IMG/VR virus record: IMGVR_UViG_3300013372_002355
Span: 1 to 20,227 of that record
Reading direction: 5' to 3' (one strand)
Length of the DNA: 20,227 nt
Source of the DNA: a virus
A program made the translations under genes and the position numbers. This document shows positions 1 to 7,554 of the stretch, piece by piece. The notes beneath the pieces were generated by a model, which saw only the letters and a program-made list of their open reading frames with translations, had not been told where the DNA came from and did not search any database. Each line of letters starts with the position of its first letter. Position 1 is the stretch's first letter.

Positions 1-607
1 GAGTGGGGGTGGGGGTAATACCAGGACAATTTGGTTGTAAGATGAAAGATATTCCAGTTGCACTATAAACCAATCCAGTTGCAGAATATGGTATTACAGA
101 TGCATATATATCCACAACACTATTAGAATTTTGCCATTCCATAGTCTCATCTTCCCAAGAAGATAAAACAGCATTCCATCTAGAATCATTCGTTGAACCA
201 GTTATTCTATAAACTTCTCCAACATTTAATATTCCAGGTATATTTTCAAATCTAAATTTATTTGATGAGTTATTACACTCTTCAAACAAATAAATGTCAT
301 AAGGTTCAGTAGGTGTTGGACTTGGTGTATTTGTAGGTGTATAAGTTGGAGTTTGAGAAGGTGTAATACTTGGAGTAGGGGTAGGAGATACAGGTATTGA
401 AGTTCCTTGTGGAACAACACCACCTTGTTGAATATTATTTTCAAACCCATCTACTCTTTTGAATTTTGACCTTTTACTATCCCAACTATCAAATGCATTT
501 GCATTTAATGGTTGAATTTTTTTACCTTCTACTTGTTTTTGTGGTGAGTAATAAGTTTGTTGTTTACCTAATACCCCCCATGTTCTTTTGTCAATTCTTT
601 TATTCAT
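1..607 (-). CDS. Partial Thr/Pro-rich modular virion protein (putative tail fibre or adhesin), C-terminus beyond window
   Basis: The reading frame opens at ATG 607-605 (MNKRIDKRTWGVLG) and stays open to base 1, giving 202 visible residues with no stop, so the gene is truncated by the window edge. Residues 1-73 are a basic, polar N-terminal region that might anchor the protein to the virion. Residues 74-101 are a Thr/Pro-rich linker. Residues 102-195 form a compact domain with two Cys (111, 194), and the frame re-enters a Thr/Pro tract (ITPTPT) at the very edge. This alternation matches the genes at 7555-9639 and 9646-10137, so I infer a member of the same family of modular surface proteins. 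It lies downstream of a hairpin terminator at 631-652 and may have its own expression level. I do not recognise the globular domain. Function as a host-contact protein is inference from architecture. Confidence 0.75.
   Translation of the reverse strand, partial: MNKRIDKRTWGVLGKQQTYYSPQKQVEGKKIQPLNANAFDSWDSKRSKFKRVDGFENNIQQGGVVPQGTSIPVSPTPTPSITPSQTPTYTPTNTPSPTPTEPYDIYLFEECNNSSNKFRFENIPGILNVGEVYRITGSTNDSRWNAVLSSWEDETMEWQNSNSVVDIYASVIPYSATGLVYSATGISFILQPNCPGITPTPT
305..388 (-). repeat. Thr/Pro linker repeat tract
   Basis: Short degenerate ACnCCn-type units encode residues 74-101 of the partial protein at 1-607, alternating Thr/Ser with Pro ([18 protein letters not shown]). The coding strand is almost free of G here. 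Confidence 0.8.
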
Positions 608-630
608 TATTGAATTGTATGGCAGAATAA

Positions 631-652
631 AAGGGGGGTTTTACACCCCCTT
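631..652 (-). terminator. Hairpin terminator after the tube-like structural gene
   Basis: On the minus strand a 7-bp stem AAGGGGG/CCCCCTT encloses an 8-base loop and is followed by TTATTC, giving four T in a row immediately after the C run. It sits in the 61-base gap between the stop at 669 and the next start at 607. The form is that of an intrinsic terminator or attenuator separating the capsid/tube genes from the distal Thr/Pro-rich gene. On the plus strand the same stem is followed by TATTATTATT and a T run, but no gene reads that way. Confidence 0.65.
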
Positions 653-668
653 ATTATTATTTTTTGTC

Positions 669-1214
669 TTAGCAAGGACAAGTTGATAAAGAAAGTCCTA
701 CAAGAGTTGAAGTTAGTGAAGCTGCCAATTTTTTTGCAGGTTCTTTTTCAAATCCTTCTAGAACAATTGTATATCCATATCTATCAGCAAAAGCGGTTCC
801 AGTTTCAGCAGTTCCAGTTTGAAGTGCCATACCGAAATCTTCTCCTAAGTAGAATATGTCTCCTTCATTTGTTTCAACAAATACCTTCATATTGGTATTT
901 TGTGCGAGGAGTTTAATTTGATTTCTTGTAGATTGTTGTAATTTCAAAAATACAAGATTGACAATTTGGTTATATACCACAGTGCCATTTTCTAAACTCG
1001 CTTGAATTGTCTCAACAAAATTAGAAGTATTTTTTTCAACTTGGAATTGATAAACAGTTCCTCCTGTTGCACCTACTGTCAATATTTCTTGGTCTCCGTT
1101 TTGGGTTGTGCCCGTCACGCAGCCAGCAATAATGTAAACATTTTTAACACCACCTACGGCGTCTCTACAACCTTTACATACATTAGATGAAACGAAACAA
1201 GATGAAAAACTCAT
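669..1214 (-). CDS. Putative virion structural protein, possibly the major tail tube protein
   Basis: A 181-residue protein encoded directly downstream of the major capsid gene and ahead of a strong hairpin. It has a Cys-containing N-terminus (CFVSSNVCKGC, residues 6-16), a beta-rich body and a C-terminus ending STCPC. The middle (residues 62-160) carries features I associate with structural proteins of Bacteroidota phages: an NGTVVYNQ segment, an alpha-helical stretch (STRNQIKLLAQN), a short NEGDIFYLGEDFG turn, and GTAFADRYGYTIVLEGFE near the end. That pattern fits a tail-tube-like beta sandwich, but I cannot confirm it from sequence alone. A head decoration or head-tail joining role is the main alternative. 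The start ATG 1214-1212 has an A-rich leader without a Shine-Dalgarno sequence. No signal peptide or membrane segment is seen. Confidence 0.6.
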   Translation of the reverse strand: MSFSSCFVSSNVCKGCRDAVGGVKNVYIIAGCVTGTTQNGDQEILTVGATGGTVYQFQVEKNTSNFVETIQASLENGTVVYNQIVNLVFLKLQQSTRNQIKLLAQNTNMKVFVETNEGDIFYLGEDFGMALQTGTAETGTAFADRYGYTIVLEGFEKEPAKKLAASLTSTLVGLSLSTCPC

Positions 1215-1235
1215 AATTTGTTTATTTAATTATTT

Positions 1236-1250
1236 GACTTTTTTCAAGTC
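1236..1250 (-). other. Small hairpin between capsid gene and next gene
   Basis: A 5-bp stem GACTT/AAGTC with a 5-base A-rich loop lies 6 bases after the capsid stop. No T tract follows on the minus strand, so it is a poor terminator. It could stabilise the 3' end of capsid mRNA or be chance. Confidence 0.3.
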
Positions 1251-1256
1251 GGTTTA

Positions 1257-2216
1257 TTATGTTAGACCATTTGTAATTACAAACTGAGGCCATGCAATTT
1301 GCACACCAATTTTGAAATTACATCTAAGCCTTACTTCGTCAAAGTCTACTGAATAGAACATTTTAAGATTATCCATATCTGACATTAAATCCACACCAGC
1401 TACAACATAACCAGCAGGAACTAATACAATCAAATTAGAATTTAATAAACCACCAACTGGATGAACTAAAATGTTAGTTGCAGGGTGGAATGTTTTGAAC
1501 TCTTGATATGAACCTTCAGGATTGAAATGGTAGTAGTTTGCTGTTCTATAGTTTATCAAATATTTTCTATAGTTAGCATGCGACATGAATACAACCCAGT
1601 CAGTTCTATTTACCACGTCATCAGGAATTTGCTCAATCAAATTATCAATTTGTGATAATGCTGTTGTTGAATTCAATGCAGATTGACCAGGAACTACAAT
1701 ACCACCAGTCACGGTAGCAGTATCAGCAGTTGTTCCAGATACACCTCTTACCAATTCTTTAATTCCACTGAAACATGTTGTTGCAGAAGATGCACCCCAA
1801 ATTGTATTTTCTACATATTGAGAAATTTGTGCAACCTTTAATTCTGAAATTTGTTGCTCAAATGGAACTGTCTCTGGAGTTGAACCTGGAGTCAATAATT
1901 GACCTAACCAATAGTTATTCAAATCAGCAGGACAAAGTGTTTCGTTTATTTTGTATTGACATACTGTGATGTCTCTTTGAGTGTAGATAGTTTGACCTGA
2001 TGGAGACCATCCACATGTACCATCTTGAACGTAAAGGTCAGAATTCAATAGATTGATTGCTTGTGAGCCTTTCACGCCAGGTTGGACTTTAACAATTTTG
2101 ATTGTTTCACTTTCCAAAATTGCTCTTCTAATCAATTCACCACCAACTTCATCTGTGTAAGTTGAAAGTGATGATAGATTAAAATTAAAATCGTAGCGTT
2201 TTTTGTTATTATCCAT
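1257..2216 (-). CDS. Major capsid protein (HK97-fold type, inferred)
   Basis: A 319-residue protein following the protease and scaffold-like genes, the usual place of the major capsid protein. Its N-terminal part (TYTDEVGGELIRRAILESET, then IKIVKVQPGVKG) and a middle segment with TQRDITVCQYKINETLCP look like major capsid proteins of Bacteroidota tailed phages. Near the C-terminus it has VVFMSHANYRKYLIN, then ILVHPVGG and VLVPAGYVVAGVDLMSDMDN, followed by VDFDEVRLRCNFKIGVQIAWPQFV, a strand-rich ending typical of HK97-like capsid subunits. No long N-terminal scaffold (delta) domain is present, which fits with a separate scaffold gene just upstream. Five Cys are scattered in the chain. The leader before ATG 2216-2214 is A-rich without a Shine-Dalgarno sequence. 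Strong context, family-level confidence high, exact family unverified. Confidence 0.85.
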   Translation of the reverse strand: MDNNKKRYDFNFNLSSLSTYTDEVGGELIRRAILESETIKIVKVQPGVKGSQAINLLNSDLYVQDGTCGWSPSGQTIYTQRDITVCQYKINETLCPADLNNYWLGQLLTPGSTPETVPFEQQISELKVAQISQYVENTIWGASSATTCFSGIKELVRGVSGTTADTATVTGGIVVPGQSALNSTTALSQIDNLIEQIPDDVVNRTDWVVFMSHANYRKYLINYRTANYYHFNPEGSYQEFKTFHPATNILVHPVGGLLNSNLIVLVPAGYVVAGVDLMSDMDNLKMFYSVDFDEVRLRCNFKIGVQIAWPQFVITNGLT

Positions 2217-2242
2217 GATTTTAGATTTTTGTTTATTTGTGT

Positions 2243-3022
2243 TTATTTTTGGTAGCCTTGTCTGATTTTTACAAGTTGAGATATATAATCTCTTTCTTGT
2301 ATATGTAATTCAGTTTGAATTTGGTTTTTAGCCATTTTCAAAGGTTCTCCTGCTGGCTCCTTAGCAAATTTAGAGACCTTTTTCTTCATTTCTTCTTGGT
2401 CAGCAACGATTGTATCAATTTTATCTTTGATTTCTCCTAATACACCCATTACTTCTTTCTTAAATCCTTCCATAGTATCATTGCCAATAGATAGACCAGG
2501 TGTAAGCATTCCCATATCTTCTTCAACTTCTTTTTCTTCTTCAGTTGGAAGTTCCACATTTTCTCTTTCAGTGATTTTTCCGTCTTTGGTTATAATTTTG
2601 ATGAGAACTTCTTTTCCTTCGGTGTCTTTGAGTTTTAACTCATGCTCACCATCTGGGGCAGGTTGTTCTTTACCATCTGGACTAACTACCATTACATCTT
2701 CACCAACATCAAATGTGGGGGATTTCACAACTGTTCCGTCTTTCAGCATTGCTTCTACGAATTTTTGTTGTTTTTCCATATAATCGTATTTTATTTCTTG
2801 GACCATTCCGTCCTTGATTGTTATTTTGGTTGTATCTTCCAACTCAAACTCACCATCAGGGGCAGGTATTTGACCATCTTTATTTATGATATAAATAGGT
2901 TCACCTACTTTCAAATCCCCTTCTGTAATGATTTCATTCCCATTTTCTTTTATTTTATAGGATTGGAATTTATACAAACCAAGTAGTTTATTGATTTTTG
3001 TTATTGCTTCTTTATATGTCAT
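2243..3022 (-). CDS. Putative capsid scaffolding protein with duplicated PAPDGE module
   Basis: A 259-residue acidic protein lying between the head protease and the capsid gene, where scaffold proteins are encoded. Its start overlaps the protease stop as ATGA, indicating translational coupling. After an N-terminal helix (1-20) there are two copies of one module: about residues 33-78 (core IPAPDGEFEL, then KITIKDGMVQEI) and about residues 96-152 (core QPAPDGEHEL, then IKIITKDGKITE). A very acidic stretch (TEEEKEVEED, 160-169) follows, then a helical segment likely to form a coiled coil (184-220) and a basic, helical C-terminus (ERDYISQLVKIRQGYQK). The acidic middle and helical C-terminus resemble scaffold proteins whose C-terminal helix binds the capsid subunit. 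The role is inferred from position and shape; the module's function is not known to me. Confidence 0.6.
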   Translation of the reverse strand: MTYKEAITKINKLLGLYKFQSYKIKENGNEIITEGDLKVGEPIYIINKDGQIPAPDGEFELEDTTKITIKDGMVQEIKYDYMEKQQKFVEAMLKDGTVVKSPTFDVGEDVMVVSPDGKEQPAPDGEHELKLKDTEGKEVLIKIITKDGKITERENVELPTEEEKEVEEDMGMLTPGLSIGNDTMEGFKKEVMGVLGEIKDKIDTIVADQEEMKKKVSKFAKEPAGEPLKMAKNQIQTELHIQERDYISQLVKIRQGYQK

Positions 3023-4896
3023 ACCAATTCTTTTAATATGTCTTTTATTTCGTTGAGTAGACTTTCTTTTGAAAATTTTGCTTTTTCAATAAAATATCCT
3101 TGAACTGAAAAACCTTTCAATTTTCCATTTTTTACTTGTTCCCAAACTTTTTCACCTTCAGGAGTTCTATCTATTTTCATACTTACCATCCATGTGCCTT
3201 TTGGATAATTCATTCCAAAAATTTGTTGTTTGTCTTTCATTGGGTCATCTACAATCCAACTTTCAACAACTGATACACCATTCAAGAATTTTCTACCATG
3301 CTCAAGATTTGTTTTGTCTAACAATTTCTCTTGCATGAATTTCTGCTGTAAAGATTTTATAGTCTCTTGAGAAAAATATACATAGTAAATCTCACCTGTT
3401 ATTTCATTTCTTCTAATAATCATTTTATCTGGCACCATTGCAGGACCTACAATCATTCTTTCTTCAGAATTAAACACAGAAAATGACATTTCATTTTTAA
3501 TTGATTTGATTTTTTCTGCTGCCCAATTTATTCCTGTAGTGCCTCCCCAACCAAGCCATGCAACATAACCTCTATCTTTCCATGGTGTGTCTTTCAATTC
3601 AGGAGATACTTCAGAATTTTTTCTATGTCTTTGAAATCCACTCATCCTTGAAATTGTTTCTTCAGAAATATTTTCTCCTTTACATAATTGATTTGCTCTA
3701 ATCCAACCAATTTGTGTCATTCCTTTTACTTCATCACCATATTTTTCTCTCCATTTCAATGCCTTACATGCATTATTTTTTGCACTTTCTGGATAGTCAT
3801 TATATGTTGCAAATTCTTCTTTGAATTTCTCCATTGCGGCTTCAATTGGAACACAATTTGGAACTTCACGACCTTCATCATTTATTTTAAGTCCTATTGG
3901 TTCATAACCTTCCCAACATGCATCTTCAAGACCATAATTCATCATTGGATTATCACTTCCACCTACATCATCAGTATCTTCACCATCTGGGGTTGTTTCA
4001 TAACTTGTTTCATCTTTAGGGTGTGTTTCACAAGGCATATAAAATTTCTTGCCATTGATTTCATGTATATGTGAACCACTACAACCAATTGCCTCAGCCA
4101 TTGCTTCAGCATCTTCTTGTTTTTCAAATAAAGGAAGTGAAGCAAGAACTGGCTTTTTCTTTGGTTTAGATATTTGTTCCACATAAGGAGACAAAGCGCT
4201 TACATCAGGATTTGATGCAGCAAAACCAGTTCTTGGTGGAGTATTTCCTGCGTTTATAGTGGCAGTAGTTCTTGTATCTGGACCTGGCATCCCATCCTCA
4301 TCCATTACATTACCTAATGCCTTGTCGTTATTTACAATACGACCTTTGGGTTCATAAACCAATTGAACCCATTTATGACGACAGTTATAGCTTCCACGCC
4401 AAGTGAATATATCATATCCATCTGGGCCTATATCATTTACGGAAAGATTACTCATTTCCATTATATCTTCAATTCTAAAAACTCTTCTTGCCGCCATCAT
4501 TTCAGCACAAAATGTTCTATTGAGTTCATCTTTTGGACCAACATACTTGTATCTAAATCTCACATTTGGTGTATCTTGTGCTGATGGTAAGTTTGGATTT
4601 GATATAATTTGAAACTCTTTTTTTCCAATATTTTTAATTGCAGTAATTTCCCAACCTTCTTTTTCAAGAAATCCTTGAGGTTCACCAAAGGCATGAAACA
4701 TTTGTATCATCTTTGGGATTTGTTCGTCTGCTAAAATATAATGAGAACATTGCCCTTTTTCACAAGGACTTTCTTTTTGCTCATTGAAATATTCAAAATT
4801 TGCTTCATGTGCAGGCATTTCAACTAATGCAATACCATCAAGACCTGCATCATCATCACCATCTTGAATTATTAGTTCAATAATTTTTGGGGTCAT
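3019..4896 (-). CDS. XkdF-like putative prohead protease with inserted head-morphogenesis and accessory modules
   Basis: A 625-residue protein upstream of the scaffold and capsid genes. The ends look like the XkdF family of putative phage serine proteases: residues 6-37 (DGIALVEMPAHEANFEYF) and 470-606 (IVGPAMVPDKMIIR, YYVYFSQETI, LEHGRKFLNG, VVESWIVDDP, PKGTWMVSMKI, KLKGFSVQGYF). His533 and Ser597 are candidate catalytic residues by analogy with other phage head proteases. About 430 residues separate these halves. They hold a Mu-F/SPP1-gp7-like segment (113-182; FRYKYVGPKDELNRTFC, then RGSYNCRHKWVQLVY), a CSGSHIHEING...YMPCETH module (272-292), a CWEGYEPIGLK...VPNCVP module (327-350), and a segment with GWIRANQLCKGENISEETIS and WLGWGGTTGINWA (364-459). 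The expected role is cleavage of scaffold and head proteins in the prohead. Protease assignment is good; the inserted modules' roles are inference. Confidence 0.75.
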   Translation of the reverse strand: MTPKIIELIIQDGDDDAGLDGIALVEMPAHEANFEYFNEQKESPCEKGQCSHYILADEQIPKMIQMFHAFGEPQGFLEKEGWEITAIKNIGKKEFQIISNPNLPSAQDTPNVRFRYKYVGPKDELNRTFCAEMMAARRVFRIEDIMEMSNLSVNDIGPDGYDIFTWRGSYNCRHKWVQLVYEPKGRIVNNDKALGNVMDEDGMPGPDTRTTATINAGNTPPRTGFAASNPDVSALSPYVEQISKPKKKPVLASLPLFEKQEDAEAMAEAIGCSGSHIHEINGKKFYMPCETHPKDETSYETTPDGEDTDDVGGSDNPMMNYGLEDACWEGYEPIGLKINDEGREVPNCVPIEAAMEKFKEEFATYNDYPESAKNNACKALKWREKYGDEVKGMTQIGWIRANQLCKGENISEETISRMSGFQRHRKNSEVSPELKDTPWKDRGYVAWLGWGGTTGINWAAEKIKSIKNEMSFSVFNSEERMIVGPAMVPDKMIIRRNEITGEIYYVYFSQETIKSLQQKFMQEKLLDKTNLEHGRKFLNGVSVVESWIVDDPMKDKQQIFGMNYPKGTWMVSMKIDRTPEGEKVWEQVKNGKLKGFSVQGYFIEKAKFSKESLLNEIKDILKELV

Positions 4897-4937
4897 ATAT
4901 TATTAAATATCTTTTTTATTGTTTAATTCAGACTTTT

Positions 4938-7382
4938 TTATAGTGTTGACCTATCTTTAATATTTCTATCTAACATTTGTTGGTTTGTCATATCACTTGA
5001 TACAACATAAGTTTTAATTGGTGCTTGTTGTGTTGCCAATGTTGTTTGTAATTGAGAAAATGCTTGGTCAGTTGAAAATGAACCAATAGCAAGTCCTCCA
5101 TCTGCAAATCTCCTTCCCCCACCTATTGCATTTATTGAAGACAATAATGGTTTGAACATTGCTGTAGATTGTGCATTTATTACACTCTCTCCATTTGACA
5201 ACATTGCTGGAACTAAATCACTTCTCCCTGAACCAGGACCACTGACTATTCCACCTAATGCCAATCCTCTTGGTCTTTCTGAAGCCCCACCTCCACCACC
5301 AGGTGATGGAACAGGAGTTTTTAATATATTTGAAACCGCTTTGAAACCAACTAATCCTGTTGCTACTGCTTGTGCAATTGCAAAACCAGGTATTCCTCCT
5401 TGTGGACCTTTACCTGCATTTTTTAATACTGCAGTAATTGCTCCATAAGTATCAATTAAAGATGCGGCGGCTGCTAACGCTTTACCTGCAAAAGTTTGTT
5501 CTCCTAATTCTTGAGCTGCAAATTTTAATATTTGTGATGTTGCTTGTAGAAGTTTTTGTTGGTTGTCAAACTTTTTTTGGTCTATTGCTGCTTGAGCATC
5601 TGCATTTGCTTGTTTTGTCTTGGTATATTCTTCTTCAATTTTTTTTCTTTGCTCAGCAGTTAGTTCTTCATTAGATAATAATTTGGTATAAAATGCCTCA
5701 TCTTGTGCAATTTTATCGTCTAAAATTTTTTGTTGTAAAGCAAAATCATTTTCTGCTGCTTTCATTTTGTCTGCATACTTTTGGTCTGCAGCCATTTTGT
5801 CAGTCTCAGCCGTTTTTAATGCTTTTTCAATATCACTTGCAATTTGTTCGTTATTTGTCTTTTCTACCTCATTTGTCAAAGCATTTCTTTCGTTCTTTAT
5901 TGCCGCTAATCTATTGAGTTCATCTTGTGTTAAACCATCCTTTGTTTGTTCTTTTTCCTTGAGTGCTGTTTCTTCAGCATTCAATAATTCAAATTGTTTG
6001 TCAAACTTTGCTTGTATTGCATTTCTATATTCTTGGCTATCTTCACCATACTTTAATTTTTTTGTTTCAATATCAATATTTAATGTGTCAAGTTCAAGTT
6101 TACCAAACTCTTGGGCTATTTTTAATTTTTCATCAAATGCTTTTTGTCTTGCCTCTTTATCTTTATTTAATTCATCTTCAACAATTTTATTTATTTCATT
6201 TGCTTGTAATTTAGCTTGTTCTATAGTAATTTCTTTGCCTTCATTACGAATTGCAAATTGTTTTTCAAGTGCTGCACGAAGTACTTTTTCATCTGTATCT
6301 GCATTATTCTTTAGATTTTGAACTATTGCATCTTGTTCTTCTTGCCTCCTTTGTTTATCTTTATCTGCTGCTGCTTTATTATCAGCAATTATTTTATCAT
6401 TCTTTTGTTTATTTTTATCTAATTCTGCTTTAGCAGCTTCATCATTTTTCTTAGCTCTATCTTTGTCTGCTTTTTCAATTTCTCTATTAGCTTGCGCTCT
6501 ATAAGCACTAATTAGTTTATTTTTTTCTGCCTCACTTTTAGTTTCATCTTTTAAGATTTCAATTTGTTTTTCTTTGAACTTTTGATTTGCATTTACTTTT
6601 CGTTGAGTGAATTCATCATATAAGTCAGCATTTGCTTCCCAATTTTCTTTTTCCTTTTTTAATCCACTCTCTAGCCCTTCAATGAATTTTTTTTGTTCTC
6701 TTTCTGCCTCACTTGTAATACCAACAAAATCAGTAAACTTATTTATAAGTCCACCAACAAAGTCAGCAACTTTACCTAAACCTGGTATAAGGTTCATCAA
6801 AGCACTTTTCAAACTATCAAAATTGGCTATGAGTGCTCCAACTGCAATTACAATTGCACCAATACCTGTAGCAATAAGTGCTTTACCAAATCCACTTGCC
6901 GCTGTTGAAGCTGCTTTCAAACCAATAGGTAATTTGCTAAAAACTTTTGTTAGACCACCAACTGTGGTCTCATATAATTTAGTAATTCCTGTAGCTTTAC
7001 CAATATTTGATGCTACAAGTTTAATATCATCACCTACTGCTTTGAATTGACCTTTTACATCTTTTAGATTAAATGAAGAAAATATCTTCAATTTATCACT
7101 TGTAGATGTAATTGATGACCCAATTTGACCAATGGGGCCTGGCAACATAGAAAAACTATCAAGTAAATCTTTAGATTTAGCTCTAACCAAATCTAGTTTG
7201 TCTCTATTATCCTTGAGTTGTTCACTGAGATTTTCAAATTCTTTACTACCAATTTCAACTTTGGTAAGCTCAACTTCTAATCTTTTAATTTCTTTACGTA
7301 AATTTTCTGTGCTTTTGACTGCAGAATTTACCTGTTTGTCGTCAACCTTTACATTTACATTTACTGTTGTTTGTGTAGCCAT
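4938..7382 (-). CDS. Tail tape measure protein
   Basis: An 814-residue protein that sets tail length and is ejected with the DNA. A beta-like N-terminus (TTVNVNVKVDDKQV) is followed by a helical region with a hydrophobic, membrane-like segment at about 168-187 (ALIATGIGAIVIAVGALIAN). A very long charged coiled coil runs from about 225 to 640, rich in Lys, Glu, Ala and Gln. A Gly/Ala-rich region and a hallmark C-terminus follow (GGIVSGPG at 710, then SDLVPAMLSNGESVIN at 721-736, then SSINAIGGG). Using the common rule of about 0.15 nm per residue, the tail would be around 120 nm long, which is inference. Its start overlaps the stop of the preceding small gene as TAATG. There is no lysozyme or peptidase domain. 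Short length among tape measures, but complete. The antisense frames over this gene are long only because of its skewed composition. Confidence 0.92.
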   Translation of the reverse strand: MATQTTVNVNVKVDDKQVNSAVKSTENLRKEIKRLEVELTKVEIGSKEFENLSEQLKDNRDKLDLVRAKSKDLLDSFSMLPGPIGQIGSSITSTSDKLKIFSSFNLKDVKGQFKAVGDDIKLVASNIGKATGITKLYETTVGGLTKVFSKLPIGLKAASTAASGFGKALIATGIGAIVIAVGALIANFDSLKSALMNLIPGLGKVADFVGGLINKFTDFVGITSEAEREQKKFIEGLESGLKKEKENWEANADLYDEFTQRKVNANQKFKEKQIEILKDETKSEAEKNKLISAYRAQANREIEKADKDRAKKNDEAAKAELDKNKQKNDKIIADNKAAADKDKQRRQEEQDAIVQNLKNNADTDEKVLRAALEKQFAIRNEGKEITIEQAKLQANEINKIVEDELNKDKEARQKAFDEKLKIAQEFGKLELDTLNIDIETKKLKYGEDSQEYRNAIQAKFDKQFELLNAEETALKEKEQTKDGLTQDELNRLAAIKNERNALTNEVEKTNNEQIASDIEKALKTAETDKMAADQKYADKMKAAENDFALQQKILDDKIAQDEAFYTKLLSNEELTAEQRKKIEEEYTKTKQANADAQAAIDQKKFDNQQKLLQATSQILKFAAQELGEQTFAGKALAAAASLIDTYGAITAVLKNAGKGPQGGIPGFAIAQAVATGLVGFKAVSNILKTPVPSPGGGGGASERPRGLALGGIVSGPGSGRSDLVPAMLSNGESVINAQSTAMFKPLLSSINAIGGGRRFADGGLAIGSFSTDQAFSQLQTTLATQQAPIKTYVVSSDMTNQQMLDRNIKDRSTL

Positions 7383-7519
7383 TACTTATAAGTGCTGATA
7401 ATAGTTTTATAATATTCAGGATATACTTTTAATTTTTTAATTAGATTGTGAAACATATCTCTTGTAAGAACATCTTGTGAGCAATCTATTTTTAACAATA
7501 ATAATTTTAAGTAATCCAT
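7382..7519 (-). CDS. Small protein coupled to the tape measure gene (start uncertain)
   Basis: A short helical protein, 45 residues from ATG 7519-7517 (MDYLKLLLLKIDCSQDVLTR, then DMFHNLIKKLKVYPEYYKT). Its stop overlaps the tape measure start as TAATG, so the two are probably translationally coupled. The correct start is unclear. The same frame has further ATGs at 7534 and 7561. A different frame has an ATG at 7553 placed exactly as TAATATG after the upstream stop, the junction used by many genes here. That frame gives MDDKSKNDILYYG and then stops after 37 residues. Either the start is internal, or a one-base length difference or +1 shift joins the frames. A small protein just before the tape measure is often a tail assembly chaperone, but this is too short to say. 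I do not recognise it. Confidence 0.5.
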   Translation of the reverse strand: MDYLKLLLLKIDCSQDVLTRDMFHNLIKKLKVYPEYYKTIISTYK

Positions 7520-7554
7520 AATATAAAATATCATTTTTAGATTTATCGTCCATA

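Noticed and set aside
1-20. Two G5 runs on the plus strand that might form a G-quadruplex
   Set aside because: Only two runs are present at the window edge, and they arise from CCC/ACC codons of a Thr/Pro tract.
3688-4074. Plus-strand open frame of 128 codons opposite the XkdF-like gene
   Set aside because: Phe/Ile/Thr/Cys-rich without any recognisable motif, fully inside a gene with clear domains.
5767-6321. Long plus-strand open frame of 184 codons opposite the tape measure gene
   Set aside because: Ser/Phe/Leu-rich with no domain; it is the complement of a Lys/Glu/Ala coiled coil, whose codons give few stops on the other strand.
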